Shown: positions 1 through 8,976, numbered from the stretch's first letter. The stretch: 64,000 nucleotides of DNA from PALSA-505 sp036501145 (GCA_036501145.1 DASYAV010000127.1:98118-162117), one strand, 5' to 3'. The notes: generated by a model from the sequence alone, not told the origin. Program-made: numbers and translations.

Positions 1-103
1 TCAGCGTCATTCAGTACCGGCATCATGTCAAGAGCCTGTGGGGATATAGGGCGTGACCAGGCGCGGTGTGGCCTTGTAACATCATGAACAAGGGAGGCTC
101 ACC

Positions 104-127
104 GTGTACCGTCCAGGGCGCCGCTGA
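104..127 (+). CDS. Leader mini-ORF coupled to the LacI gene (7 codons)
   Basis: A strong Shine-Dalgarno (AGGGAGG, 91-97) sits six bases before a GTG at 104. That GTG opens a seven-codon frame (VYRPGRR) ending in TGA at 125-127. The last A of the stop is the first base of the ATG of the LacI-type gene (TGATG overlap), and that gene has no comparable ribosome site of its own. Inference: ribosomes load here and reinitiate on the regulator. Alternatively this marks a one-base shift near the original start. Confidence 0.45.
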   Translation: MYRPGRR

Positions 128-1167
128 TGGGGACCATGCCGGAACCCGCTCCCGCGCCGCACCGGGCGACCATCGATGACGTCGCGTCGGCGGCCGGCGT
201 GTCCACCGCCACCGTCTCCCGGGTGCTCAACGGCAGCGCCAACGTGGCCCCGCAGACCAGGGCCGCGGTGCAGCGGGCCATCGAGCGGCACGGCCTGACC
301 GCCCGGCCGCGGCGTGCCCGGGCCCGCCCGCTGCCGGGCGTGGTCACCGTCCGCTGCCCGTACGTGCTCGACGACTACTTCGGCGCGATCCTGTCCGCGG
401 TCGCGCACAGCCTGCGCCAGCGGGGCAAGGTGGCACTGCTGAGCGCCGAGGCGACCGAGGGAAACGAGCCCAGCCTGCCCGAACTGCTCCGCCCCGAGCT
501 CACCGACGGCGCCCTGCTCATCCTCCCGCCCGAGCCGGGCGGCGTGCTCGCCGACCTGCACGCCGGCGGCTACCCGTTCGTCGTGGTGGACCCGCGCACC
601 GCACCGCCCTCAGACATCGCCGCGGTGTCGGCGGCGCACCTGGCCGGCGCGCGGACGGCCACCGAGCATCTGCTGCGGCTCGGCCACACCCGGATCGCGG
701 CCGTTACCGGCCCGCTCAGCTGGCTGGCCAGCGACGGCCGTCTGCTCGGCTACCGCACCGCCCTCGCCGCCCAGGGCCGTCTCGCCCCCGACGGCCTGGT
801 CCAGGAGGGCGGCGAACCCACCGTGGCCAACGGCCTGCGCGCGGCCCGGGCCCTGTTCGCAGCGGCCGAACCGCCGACGGCGATCGTCGCGTTCAACGAC
901 AAGATGGCCATCGGCGCCATGCAGGCGGCCGCGGAGCGCGGCCTGCGGGTGCCGGGCGACGTGTCGGTGGTGGGATTCGACGACTCCGAGCTCAGCCGGG
1001 TCACCGTCCCCCAGCTGACCACGGTGCGCCAGCCACTGGCCGAGATGGCCCGGATGGGAGTGGAGCTGCTGCTGCGGCTGATCGACGGCCGGGACATCCA
1101 CACGCTGCACGTCGAGCTGGCCACCGAGCTCGTCACCCGGGCCTCGACAGGCCCGCCGCCGGGTTAG
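127..1167 (+). CDS. LacI family transcriptional regulator
   Basis: This is a 346-residue LacI/GalR repressor. The N-terminal helix-turn-helix and hinge occupy about residues 14-60 (TIDDVASAAGVSTATVSRVL, the LacI signature). A periplasmic-binding-protein-like sensor domain follows; near its end comes the typical GDVSVVGFDDSELS segment, then TVRQPLAEMARMGVELLL. Length is normal for the family. The ATG at 127 is preceded by a short overlapping frame with a strong ribosome site; an alternative ATG lies at 136. The effector is presumably a sugar, but no sugar operon adjoins, so the target is unknown. Confidence 0.9.
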   Translation: MGTMPEPAPAPHRATIDDVASAAGVSTATVSRVLNGSANVAPQTRAAVQRAIERHGLTARPRRARARPLPGVVTVRCPYVLDDYFGAILSAVAHSLRQRGKVALLSAEATEGNEPSLPELLRPELTDGALLILPPEPGGVLADLHAGGYPFVVVDPRTAPPSDIAAVSAAHLAGARTATEHLLRLGHTRIAAVTGPLSWLASDGRLLGYRTALAAQGRLAPDGLVQEGGEPTVANGLRAARALFAAAEPPTAIVAFNDKMAIGAMQAAAERGLRVPGDVSVVGFDDSELSRVTVPQLTTVRQPLAEMARMGVELLLRLIDGRDIHTLHVELATELVTRASTGPPPG

Positions 1168-1178
1168 GCCCGGCCGGG

Positions 1179-1484
1179 TCAGTCGCCGCGGCGCGGCGGG
1201 GGCGGCTGGAGGTCGCTGTCGTTCCCGCCCTCGGCGATCACGGCGGTCACCAGCTCGCGCAGCGGGCCCTGCAGATCCTGCTCGGAGATGTCGGCGGCCT
1301 TGCCATCGGCGTCAACGTGGTAAACCGGCTCGCCTGGGTGCGGCCGGTACGGCGGGGGGGCGTCCAGGTGGGCGTCCGCAGTCAGGTGGTCCCAGCGGGC
1401 GGCGTCCTCCCGGGACGCGGTGTCCACCGTGCGGTTCAGTACCGCGCCGTCCCCGCCCACCCTGGTGACGGCAATGATCGTCAT
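1179..1484 (-). CDS. Emfourin-like small protein (putative M4 protease inhibitor)
   Basis: A protein of about 101 residues starting at ATG 1484 (MTIIAVTRVGGDGAV); an in-frame upstream ATG at 1517 would add 11 residues unlike the family. The pattern of an N-terminal beta strand with VTRxGG, a middle segment DTASREDAARWDHL and a C-terminal QDLQGPLRELV helix resembles actinobacterial protealysin-inhibitor emfourin proteins, which are often next to M4 metalloproteases. No M4 protease is seen here, so the partner would be elsewhere. The similarity is judged by eye; otherwise it is a conserved hypothetical cytoplasmic protein. Confidence 0.55.
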   Translation of the reverse strand: MTIIAVTRVGGDGAVLNRTVDTASREDAARWDHLTADAHLDAPPPYRPHPGEPVYHVDADGKAADISEQDLQGPLRELVTAVIAEGGNDSDLQPPPPRRGD

Positions 1485-1556
1485 TCGCGGATTGTGCCCA
1501 GCCAGCGGGCAGATCAACCCCGCCGGTGCCGGCCGGCCGCGCCGGTGCCAGCGGGT

Positions 1557-2807
1557 TCAGCCGCGGGCCGGTGGACAGGGGGTGCGCAGCCGGATCGTCA
1601 CGTCCATCGCCCGCAGGCTGTCCAGCAGCTCGCCGGGGTACTCGGTGGCGATGTCGGTGAGCACGTAGCCGAGGTCGTCGCGGGTGCCGAGCAGCTGGCC
1701 GGAGATGTTGCTGTGCTCGGCCAGCAGCTGGTTGATGGTGGCGAGCACGCCGGGCACGTTGCGGTGCAGGTGAACCAGCCGGTAGGCGCCGGGAGTGCGC
1801 GGCAGCGCGACGCCGGGCAGGTTGACGCTGAGCGAAGTGGACCCGGACGTGACGTAGTCGTGCAGCTTCCCGGTGACGAACCGCGCGATGTCCTGCTGGG
1901 CCTCCTCGGTGGACCCGCCGACGTGCGGGGTGAGGATGACGTTGGGCAGGCCGCGCAGCTCGGAGCTGAACTCATCGCCCCTGGCGCGCGGCTCACTGGG
2001 GAACACGTCGACGGCGGCGCCGGCCAAGTGCCCGGACTCGATGTGCCGCCGCAGCGCGGCGTGGTCGACGACGAACCCGCGGGACAGGTTGAGGAACAGG
2101 CTGCCGGGCTTCATCGCCGCGAACTCGGCCTCGCCGAACATCCCGCTGTTGCCCGGGCGGCCGTCCACGTGCAGCGTGACCACGTCGCTGACCGCGAGCA
2201 GCTCCTCCAGCGTGCCGCAGCGCCTGGCGTTGCCCAGCGCCAGCTTGTCCGCGGTGTCGTAGAAGAACACGGTCATGCCGAGCGCCTCGGCCAGCACCGA
2301 CAGCTGGCCGCCGATGTTGCCGAACCCGACGATGCCCAGCCGCCTGCCACGCACCTCGTGGCTGCCGGTCGCCGACTTGTCCCAGGTGCCCAGGTGCATC
2401 TGCGCGTTCTTGTCGGTGAGCCGCCGGGTCATCGCGATGATCTCGGCCAGCGCCAGCTCGACCACGCTGCGGGTGTTGGAGAACGGGGCGTTGAACACCG
2501 CGATGCCGCGCCGCGACGCGGCCGGCAGGTCGATCTGGTTGGTGCCGATACAGAACGCCCCCACGGCCAGCAGGCCTGGCGCGGCGGCGAGCACCCGCTC
2601 GGTGACCTGCGTGCCCGACCGGATGCCGAGCACCTGCACGCCGTCCAGCGCGGCGATCAGCTCGTCCTCGCCGAGGGCCCGGGCCATCGTCTCCACCTGG
2701 TAGCCGTCCTTGACCAGGCGCGCGCTCGCGTCGGGGTGAATGTTCTCCAGCAGCAGGACACGGATCTGCCCAGCGGAGCGATCCAGGGTCAACACCTCTC
2801 CCGTCAC
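1557..2807 (-). CDS. serA: D-3-phosphoglycerate dehydrogenase
   Basis: Catalyses NAD-dependent oxidation of 3-phosphoglycerate, the first step of serine synthesis. GTG at 2807 is chosen because it gives 416 residues matching the short E. coli-type SerA (about 410); the longer frame to 2873 adds an unrelated basic stretch. Visible are FCIGTNQIDL (about 86-95), the Rossmann motif GIVGFGNIG (158-166), the catalytic LSRGFVVD segment, TPHVGGST, and a C-terminal ACT domain (HLHRNVPGVLATINQLL) that binds serine in this class. It stands alone, divergent from the acetyltransferase gene. Confidence 0.93.
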   Translation of the reverse strand: MTGEVLTLDRSAGQIRVLLLENIHPDASARLVKDGYQVETMARALGEDELIAALDGVQVLGIRSGTQVTERVLAAAPGLLAVGAFCIGTNQIDLPAASRRGIAVFNAPFSNTRSVVELALAEIIAMTRRLTDKNAQMHLGTWDKSATGSHEVRGRRLGIVGFGNIGGQLSVLAEALGMTVFFYDTADKLALGNARRCGTLEELLAVSDVVTLHVDGRPGNSGMFGEAEFAAMKPGSLFLNLSRGFVVDHAALRRHIESGHLAGAAVDVFPSEPRARGDEFSSELRGLPNVILTPHVGGSTEEAQQDIARFVTGKLHDYVTSGSTSLSVNLPGVALPRTPGAYRLVHLHRNVPGVLATINQLLAEHSNISGQLLGTRDDLGYVLTDIATEYPGELLDSLRAMDVTIRLRTPCPPARG

Positions 2808-2908
2808 TTTCCGGGCGCGGCCGCCTGCCGCCCGCGTCTTCCAGCCTATCCTCGGCATCAGCCGCCTCATCACCGTCAGGCCGCACCGTCAGGCCGCAAG
2901 GGAGGGAC

Positions 2909-3847
2909 GTGCGCATGCCCCGGATGGGTGCCTACCGGCCAGCCGACCGCGATGCCGTCATCGCACTGTGGTCACGGGTCTTCCCCGCCGACCCGGTGCC
3001 GGCCGAGCGGTTCGACGCGCTGCTCGCCGCGGCCGGGCCGGACGCGCTGACGCTGGCCTGGGAGGACGCCGAACCGGCCGGCTTCGTGCTGGCCCAGGCC
3101 GAACGCCCGCCGGGCGCACTGCCCGGGGTCGCGGGCGGCCCAGCCGGGGCCTCCGGCAGCCCGGCGCGGGGGTGGCTCACCGCGTTCGGCGTCCGCGACG
3201 GCAGCAGACGGCGGGGCCTGGGCCGGGCGCTGATCGACGCCGCGGTCGCGCGGCTGCGGGCGGCCGGCTGCGCCACGGTGCGCACCGGCGGCCCCGGCGA
3301 GGCCTACCTGGTGCCGGGCGTCGACACCGCCGCCTACCCGGCCGCGGCCCCGCTGCTCGGCGCGGCCGGGTTCCGCCCGGCGGGCACCGTCCACGGCATG
3401 GCCCGCGGCCTGTCCGCGCCGCTGCCGCCCGCTGATCCGCCGGCCGGCGTGCGGTACCGGGCCCCGGCACCGGGCGAACTGCCCGCGCTGGCCGCCATGG
3501 TGGCCGCCGCGCTCTCGCCGAGCTGGGCCTCGGTCGTCCGCGCCGCGCCGCCCGAACTGCTCCTGGTGGCCTACGCCGGCCGCCAGCCGGTCGGCTTCGC
3601 CGGCAGCGACCTGTACGCCGGCTGCCCGGGCCGGTTCGGCCCGATCGGGGTGTCCGGCGACTGGCGGGGCAGCGGCATCGGCCGCGGCCTGCTGGACCGG
3701 ACGCTGACGGCGATGCGGGACAGGGGGCACCGCCGCGCCTGGTTCCTGTGGGCCCCGGACAGCCCGGCGGGACAGGCGATGTACCGCTCGGCCGGGTTCG
3801 CCACCGACCGGTCGTTCCAGCTGCTCGACCTGGATCTGCACGGCTGA
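2909..3847 (+). CDS. Tandem GNAT N-acetyltransferase
   Basis: 312 residues containing two GNAT folds. The first acetyl-CoA-binding segment is DGSRRRGLGRALIDAAVARL (about 96-115); the second is GDWRGSGIGRGLLDRTLTAM (about 250-269), followed by the typical YRSAGFATDRSF end. The N-terminal half looks divergent, so the C-terminal half is probably catalytic. GTG at 2909 is close to the ribosome site GGGAGGGA; ATG at 2915, two codons later, has better spacing and may be the true start. Substrate unknown. It is divergent from serA, sharing about 100 bp. Confidence 0.87.
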   Translation: MRMPRMGAYRPADRDAVIALWSRVFPADPVPAERFDALLAAAGPDALTLAWEDAEPAGFVLAQAERPPGALPGVAGGPAGASGSPARGWLTAFGVRDGSRRRGLGRALIDAAVARLRAAGCATVRTGGPGEAYLVPGVDTAAYPAAAPLLGAAGFRPAGTVHGMARGLSAPLPPADPPAGVRYRAPAPGELPALAAMVAAALSPSWASVVRAAPPELLLVAYAGRQPVGFAGSDLYAGCPGRFGPIGVSGDWRGSGIGRGLLDRTLTAMRDRGHRRAWFLWAPDSPAGQAMYRSAGFATDRSFQLLDLDLHG

Positions 3848-3884
3848 ACACCCACCTCGCGGACAGCCGTTCATTCCATTCCTG

Positions 3885-3960
3885 ACGTCACTGTGCTGTC
3901 CCAACGTCACTGTGGCATCAAATCCCTCTGGAGTAACAGGGCACTGTCCCCTAGAGTGCC
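3885..3960 (+). promoter_or_regulatory. Direct repeat and inverted repeat upstream of permease remnant
   Basis: The 11-mer ACGTCACTGTG occurs at 3885-3895 and 3904-3914 (19-bp period, about two helical turns). It is followed by the perfect inverted repeat GGCACT/AGTGCC at 3940-3945 and 3955-3960. The position just upstream of the permease start suggests a former control region. No clear -35/-10 pair is visible. Confidence 0.3.
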
Positions 3961-3994
3961 GGATGCCTCACCCCGCCACCCCCAGGAGGCCGCC

Positions 3995-4605
3995 GTGACC
4001 ACAGCACCCGACCCCGCCGGGCCGCCGCCGACGCCCACCGCGGAGCTGCCATCGTCAACTCGCTGCTGTCGGTCTCGGTGGCCAGCTCCACCTCTTCCAC
4101 CAGGGTCATCTACGCGATGGGCCGGACCGGCGCGCTGCCGGCCTGGTTCGCCCGGATCGACCCGCGGTACGGCACCCCACGCAACGCGATCATCGTGCAG
4201 ACGCTGCTCACCGTGGCACTGGGCTACGGGCTCGGCTTCGCGATCGGCCCGTTCAACGAGTTCCTGATGATCGGCATCGCGATCACCGTGGCGCTGTCGC
4301 TGCTGTACGTGCTGGCCGCGCTGGGCGTGGTGCGGTTCTACCGGACCGAGCAGCGGCCCCGGTTCAACCCGGTGCTGCACCTGATCGTGCCGCTGCTGGC
4401 GGTGGCCGCCGTGCTGCTGGTGCTCTACCACAACGTGGTGCCGGTGCCGCCGTACCCGCTGAACATCTCGCTTCCGCTGGCCGGCGGCTGGGTGCTGGCC
4501 GGCATCGTGGTCAGCGTGGTGCTGAGCATCACCGGCCGGACCGGCTGGCTGGACAGCTCGGCCCGCGTCTACGCCGAGCGCACGGAGGTGACCCAGGACA
4601 TGTGA
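3995..4605 (+). pseudogene. APC family amino-acid permease, internally deleted
   Basis: GTG at 3995 behind a CAGGAGG ribosome site opens a Pro-rich start (TTAPDPAGPPPTPTAEL), a typical hydrophilic N-terminus for these permeases, but it is in frame 2. From about 4045 the conserved second half of an APC transporter continues in frame 1: NSLLSVSVASSTSSTRVIYA, RTGALPAWFARIDPRYGTPR, then about four membrane helices to TGA at 4603-4605. About 300 codons (the first 7-8 helices) are missing, and the join, near 4040, is out of frame. A GTG at 4078 could express only the C-terminal 175 residues, which should not transport. It is probably a dead remnant. Confidence 0.8.
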
Positions 4606-4617
4606 GAATGCCCAACT

Positions 4618-6450
4618 ATGGACCTTGCGCGCTTGCTTTCGCTTCCCCTGTACCGGGCGTACGACGTCGATGCCGAGGGCCGGATCCTGGCCGGCAGCGA
4701 CGAGAGCGGCTCCCTGCAGCTGACCGAGATCGGACCGGACGGCGCCATGCAGGCGCTGACCGCGCTGCCGGGCCCGTGCACCGGCCGCTACCTGCCCGGG
4801 CCAGGTGGCCGGGCGGTGATCGTGTCGCACGACGACGGCGGGAACGAGCGGCACCAGCTGTCGCTGCTGCGGCTGCCGCTGCCGGGTGGCGTGGCCGCCA
4901 CGCTGGATGACCTGGAGCCGCTGGTGCACGACCCGCGGTACATCCACAATCTGGCCGACGTCCAGCCGGGCCGGATCTGCTACCTGACCAACCGGCGCAA
5001 CGGGGTGGACTTCGACCCGGTCATCCGGGATCTGGGCACCGGTGACGAGCAGGCTCTGGTGCTCGGCGCCTGGTCGTTCGACGAGGCGGCGCTGTCGCCG
5101 GACGGGCGCTGGCTCGCGCTGGTGGTGGCCTCGCCGGTCACCCCGCGGTCTTCGGCGGTGGTGCTGGCCGACCTCACCGCGCCGCCGGGGTCCGGCGTCA
5201 CCGAGGTCACCACACCAGATGAACCGGCCTGGAACGGCCGGGTGCAGTGGGCGCCGGACAGCGACGCGCTCGTGCTCACCTCCAACACCGGCCGCGAGTT
5301 CACCGGGGTGGCCCGCTACGACCTGGCCACCGCCGGGTGGTCCTGGCTGGTCACCGACGACGGCGCGGACCTGATGGGCTGGCTGGCCCCGGACGGCGGC
5401 CGGCTGCTGGTGGAGCGGAACGACGACGGCGCCTCGCTGCTCACGCTGCACGACGCGGCCGCCGGGGCGCGGCTGCACGACATCGCGCTGCCGGACACCG
5501 GCGTGCTGACCGGGCCGCGCTGGCCCGACCCGCAGTGGGCCAGGGACTCGCGCACCGTCGTGCTGTCGATCAGCGGCACCGAGCTGCCCAGTGACGTGCT
5601 CCGGGTGGACACCGAGGCCGGCCTGGTGTCCACGGTGACCAACTCGGCCGCCAGCCTCGGCGCGGAGCGCCCGGTGCCCGCCGAGCAGCACCGGATTCCG
5701 GCCCCGGACGGGGAACTCGTGCCCTGCCTGGTGTACCGGGGCACACCCGCCGATCCCGCGCTGGCCGGCTCGGCGGTGGTATACGTGCACGGCGGCCCGG
5801 AGGGGCAGTCGAAGCGAAGCTTCAACGCGCAGATCCAGGCGCTGGCGGCGGCCGGGCACACGGTGCTGGTGCCGAACGTGCGCGGGTCCACCGGCTACGG
5901 CAAGCGCTGGTACTCCGCCGACGACGGGCGGCGCAGGCTGGACTCGGTCGCCGACCTGGCCGCGATCCACGCCTACCTGTCGGCCCTCGGCGCCGACCCG
6001 GCACGCACGGCGCTGTGGGGCGGCTCGTACGGCGGCTACATGGTGCTGGCCGGGCTGGCCTTCCAGCCGGAACTGTGGGCCGCCGGGGTGGACATCGTGG
6101 GCATCTCGTCGCTGGTCACGTTCCTGGAGAACACCTCGGCCTACCGGCGGGCCTACCGGGAGCGCGAGTACGGCAGCCTAGAACGCGACCGCGACTTCCT
6201 GCACGAGGCCTCCCCGCTGACCCGGATCGACCAGGTCAGGGCGCCGCTGTTCATCATCCACGGCGCCAACGACCCGCGGGTGCCGCTGACCGAGGCCGAG
6301 CAGATCCACGCCGCGCTGACCGCCCGCGGCCAGGAGTGCGAGCTGCTCGTCTACGGCGACGAGGGACACGGCCTGGCCAGGCGCTCGAACAAGGAGGACG
6401 CGCTGCCCAAGGCGCTGGCCTTCCTGGCCAGGCATCTGGCCGCCGGCTGA
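4618..6450 (+). CDS. S9 family serine peptidase (prolyl oligopeptidase/acylaminoacyl-peptidase type)
   Basis: 610 residues. The N-terminal two-thirds is a WD40-like beta-propeller (repeated LSPDGRWLAL and WAPDSDALVL segments). The C-terminal alpha/beta hydrolase has the nucleophile motif GGSYGGYM (about 470), the acid in HGANDPRVP (about 556) and the histidine in GDEGHGLARRSNK (about 586). The family cleaves short peptides or removes acylated N-terminal residues. There is no signal peptide, so it should be cytoplasmic. ATG 4618 lies 12 bp after the permease remnant. A second S9 peptidase lies at 14.8 kb. Confidence 0.9.
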   Translation: MDLARLLSLPLYRAYDVDAEGRILAGSDESGSLQLTEIGPDGAMQALTALPGPCTGRYLPGPGGRAVIVSHDDGGNERHQLSLLRLPLPGGVAATLDDLEPLVHDPRYIHNLADVQPGRICYLTNRRNGVDFDPVIRDLGTGDEQALVLGAWSFDEAALSPDGRWLALVVASPVTPRSSAVVLADLTAPPGSGVTEVTTPDEPAWNGRVQWAPDSDALVLTSNTGREFTGVARYDLATAGWSWLVTDDGADLMGWLAPDGGRLLVERNDDGASLLTLHDAAAGARLHDIALPDTGVLTGPRWPDPQWARDSRTVVLSISGTELPSDVLRVDTEAGLVSTVTNSAASLGAERPVPAEQHRIPAPDGELVPCLVYRGTPADPALAGSAVVYVHGGPEGQSKRSFNAQIQALAAAGHTVLVPNVRGSTGYGKRWYSADDGRRRLDSVADLAAIHAYLSALGADPARTALWGGSYGGYMVLAGLAFQPELWAAGVDIVGISSLVTFLENTSAYRRAYREREYGSLERDRDFLHEASPLTRIDQVRAPLFIIHGANDPRVPLTEAEQIHAALTARGQECELLVYGDEGHGLARRSNKEDALPKALAFLARHLAAG

Positions 6451-6472
6451 AGCCGGCGCATAGGTTTGGGGC

Positions 6473-7915
6473 ATGGCGACGACGAAGGCGACCACGAACC
6501 GGCAGCGCAGGACCGGCCCGGACCCCGGACCGACGATCTTCGTCCTGTTCGGCGCGACAGGCGACCTGGCCAAGCGGATGGTGCTGCCGGCCTTCTACCG
6601 GCTGGCCATCGAGGGGCTGCTGCCCAAGCAGTGGCTGCTGGTGGGTAACGGCCGCGGCGACGTCGCGCACGAGGACTTCCGCAAGCACGTCCACGGGGTG
6701 CTCACCGAGTTCGGCCCCAATCCCGCGGACGGCCCGTGGGAGACGTTCGCCGAACGGCTCTGGTTTGCCGGCGGCGGCTTCAGCACCGACTCCCCCGGCA
6801 GCCTGCTGGACATGCTGGCCAAGGGACGTGCCAGGCTCGGCGGCGACCCGCAGCTGGTGCACTACCTGGCGATCCCGCCGGTCGCCTTCGGGGAGGTGAC
6901 CAAAGGGCTCGGCCAGCACGGGCTGGCCGAGGGCGCCCGGGTCGTCTACGAGAAGCCGTTCGGCACCTCACCGGAAAGCTTCCGCAGCCTGGACCGGACC
7001 GTTCATTCGGTGCTCGAGGAGCAGCAGGTCTACCGGATCGACCACTTCCTGGGCAAGGAAGCCACCCAGGATCTGCACGTGATGCGGTTCGCCAACGAGT
7101 TGTTCGCCGCCATGTGGAACCGCGAGCACATCGAGTCCGTGCAGGTGGATGTGCCGGAGCGGCTCGGCATCACGGACCGGGCACTGTTCTACGACGCCAC
7201 CGGAGCGGTGCTGGACATGCTCGTCACGCACCTGTTCCAGGTGGTGGCCGAGGTGGCGATGGAGCCGCCGGCCAGCCTCGGCGCCGACGATCTGCAGTCC
7301 GCCCGGGAACGGGTGATCAGGTCGTTCCGGCCGCTGGACCCGAAGGACGTGGTGCTCGGGCAGTTCGAGGGCTACCGCGAGGTGCCGGGGATCAAATCCC
7401 GGTCCACCCAGGACACGTTCGTCGCGGCCCGGCTGTGGATCGACAATCCCCGCTGGCGGGGTGTGCCGTTCTACCTGCGCACCGGCAAGCGGATGGCCGC
7501 GTCCCGGCAGCAGGTCAGCCTGGTCCTGCGCGAGCCGGGCGGACCGCTCGGCGGGCAGCTGCCCGCCGAGTCGAACGTGCTGTCGTTCTCGCTGAAGGGC
7601 GACGGCGAGATCGACATGTACATGATGGCGAAGAAGCCGGGCCCGGCCATGGACCTGGATCCGGCCCGCGCCGCGATCCCGCTGTCCGGGCTGAAGGGCG
7701 CGAACCCGCTGCCGCCTTACGTCCGGCTGATCCACGACGTGCTGCTCGGCGACCGGTCGCTGTTCACCCGCCCGGACGGGCTGTCGGCGGTGTGGAAGGT
7801 GGCCGGCCCGCTGCTGGCCGGCCGTCCCCGGGTCCGGCCGTACGCACCGGGATCGTGGGGCCCGCCGCAGGCGGCGAAGCTGATCGCCCCCGGCCGCTGG
7901 CTGCTGGGCCAGTAA
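6473..7915 (+). CDS. zwf: Glucose-6-phosphate dehydrogenase (first copy)
   Basis: 480 residues. Oxidises glucose 6-phosphate to 6-phosphoglucono-lactone with NADP, entering the pentose phosphate pathway. Seen: the N-terminal dinucleotide motif FGATGDLAKRM (about 24-34), YEKPFGTS, and the active-site RIDHFLGKE (about 189-197) with the catalytic histidine. ATG 6473 is close behind the S9 peptidase stop. It is monocistronic and quite diverged from the second copy at 19.3 kb, which is paired with gnd, so the two may differ in cofactor or regulation. Confidence 0.92.
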   Translation: MATTKATTNRQRRTGPDPGPTIFVLFGATGDLAKRMVLPAFYRLAIEGLLPKQWLLVGNGRGDVAHEDFRKHVHGVLTEFGPNPADGPWETFAERLWFAGGGFSTDSPGSLLDMLAKGRARLGGDPQLVHYLAIPPVAFGEVTKGLGQHGLAEGARVVYEKPFGTSPESFRSLDRTVHSVLEEQQVYRIDHFLGKEATQDLHVMRFANELFAAMWNREHIESVQVDVPERLGITDRALFYDATGAVLDMLVTHLFQVVAEVAMEPPASLGADDLQSARERVIRSFRPLDPKDVVLGQFEGYREVPGIKSRSTQDTFVAARLWIDNPRWRGVPFYLRTGKRMAASRQQVSLVLREPGGPLGGQLPAESNVLSFSLKGDGEIDMYMMAKKPGPAMDLDPARAAIPLSGLKGANPLPPYVRLIHDVLLGDRSLFTRPDGLSAVWKVAGPLLAGRPRVRPYAPGSWGPPQAAKLIAPGRWLLGQ

Positions 7916-7946
7916 CCGCTGGGCCAGCAGCCGCCTGCCTGGTCCG

Positions 7947-8411
7947 TCAGGTGGCGAGGCGGGCCGGGAAGCCGCCGGTGGCGATGGGCCCCCAGCGCCG
8001 CGGCGTGACCCGGATCAGCGACTTGCCCTGCCGCCGCATCGCGGCCCGGTACTCGTCCCAGTCGGGGTGCTCGCCGGAGATGCTGCGGTAGTAGTCGACC
8101 AGGGCGTCCAGTGCGTCCGGCATGTCGAGCACCTCGGCGTCGCCGTCGAGCTGCATCCACGGGCCGCCGAAGTCGTCGGAGAGCACGACCACGCTGGCGG
8201 TGCCGGACCGCCTTGTGTTCACCGTCTTGGCGCGCTGCGGGTAGGTCGAGATGACCACCCGCCCGGCGGTGTCCACGCCGCAGGTCACCGGGGATGCCTG
8301 CGGGCTGGCGTCGGGGCGGGCGGTGATCAGGATGGCGTGGTGGCGGGGCCGGGCGAATTCGAGCATCCCGTCCCGGTCCACCCGGGTGTTCGTAGCGATC
8401 TGCGGGGACAT
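7947..8411 (-). CDS. PPOX-class (F420-dependent type) oxidoreductase
   Basis: 154 residues with the split-barrel flavin/F420-binding fold: HHAILITARPDASPQASPV near the N-terminus, VVISTYPQRAKTVNTRR in the cofactor-binding strand, and a C-terminal LIRVTPRRWGPIATGGFPAR. This pattern is typical of Rv1155-like proteins that reduce biliverdin or other substrates with F420H2 in actinobacteria. The substrate cannot be read from sequence. It is convergent with zwf, monocistronic and cytoplasmic. Confidence 0.83.
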   Translation of the reverse strand: MSPQIATNTRVDRDGMLEFARPRHHAILITARPDASPQASPVTCGVDTAGRVVISTYPQRAKTVNTRRSGTASVVVLSDDFGGPWMQLDGDAEVLDMPDALDALVDYYRSISGEHPDWDEYRAAMRRQGKSLIRVTPRRWGPIATGGFPARLAT

Positions 8412-8505
8412 GGTGAGGAGCTTATGTGCCGGCCTGCGCGCACGGCGGCCGCAGCGCGCAAGCGCCTGGCGGCCCGCCGCACCGGTACCTGCCGGGTGCG
8501 GCTGC

Positions 8506-8940
8506 CTACGGGTGCGGCGGCATGGCGAGCGCCAGGGCCAGCGTCAGGGCTACGGCCACGGCCAGGCCCAGGACGACGACCAGCCCGGCCATCAGGAACC
8601 GCCGGACGGGTGCCGCGGTGTGCTGCACGGCCGGTTCCGGTTCCGGCTCCGTGACGGTCCGCAGGCCGAACGCCTCATCGTCAAGGTCCGGCTCTATGCC
8701 GACACCGGGGTCCATGGCCATCGCCGGATCCCTGGGCTCACCCAGGTCGGCGGCCCAGTCCATGGACAGCCGGATGGCCGGGATCGGCTGGGTGTCCGAC
8801 TCCGGGTCGATCGGAAACCACAGCGGCGCCGGGTGTACCGCCGGCTGACCCGCGAGGGCGACATTTCCCACTGAAACCGGCTCGGTGCCCGCAAGCGGGG
8901 CACGACGGAAAAGCGGCACAACTCGCCGGTCATGTTCCAT
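8506..8940 (-). CDS. Hypothetical tail-anchored membrane protein
   Basis: Not recognised. From ATG 8940 (MEHDRRVVPLFRRAPL) it is 144 residues: an acidic, Pro-rich cytoplasmic region (DPESDTQPIPAIRLSMDWAA; EPDLDDEAFG) followed by one strongly hydrophobic helix near the C-terminus (FLMAGLVVVLGLAVAVALTL) and a short tail. An in-frame ATG at 8976 would add 12 residues, but its only Shine-Dalgarno-like sequence (GGGGAG) abuts it and lies inside a hairpin. A single C-terminal helix suggests a tail-anchored or signal-less membrane protein. The upstream gap is lower in GC than its surroundings. Confidence 0.55.
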   Translation of the reverse strand: MEHDRRVVPLFRRAPLAGTEPVSVGNVALAGQPAVHPAPLWFPIDPESDTQPIPAIRLSMDWAADLGEPRDPAMAMDPGVGIEPDLDDEAFGLRTVTEPEPEPAVQHTAAPVRRFLMAGLVVVLGLAVAVALTLALALAMPPHP

Positions 8941-8976
8941 GCGAGCAAACCCCCAGTGCACACGCAGAATTCGCAT

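Noticed and set aside
2808..2873. Longer N-terminus for SerA
   Set aside because: The 22 extra residues are basic and unlike SerA starts; GTG 2807 gives the family length.
1317..3050. 577-codon plus-strand open frame
   Set aside because: Antisense to serA, whose motifs are unmistakable.
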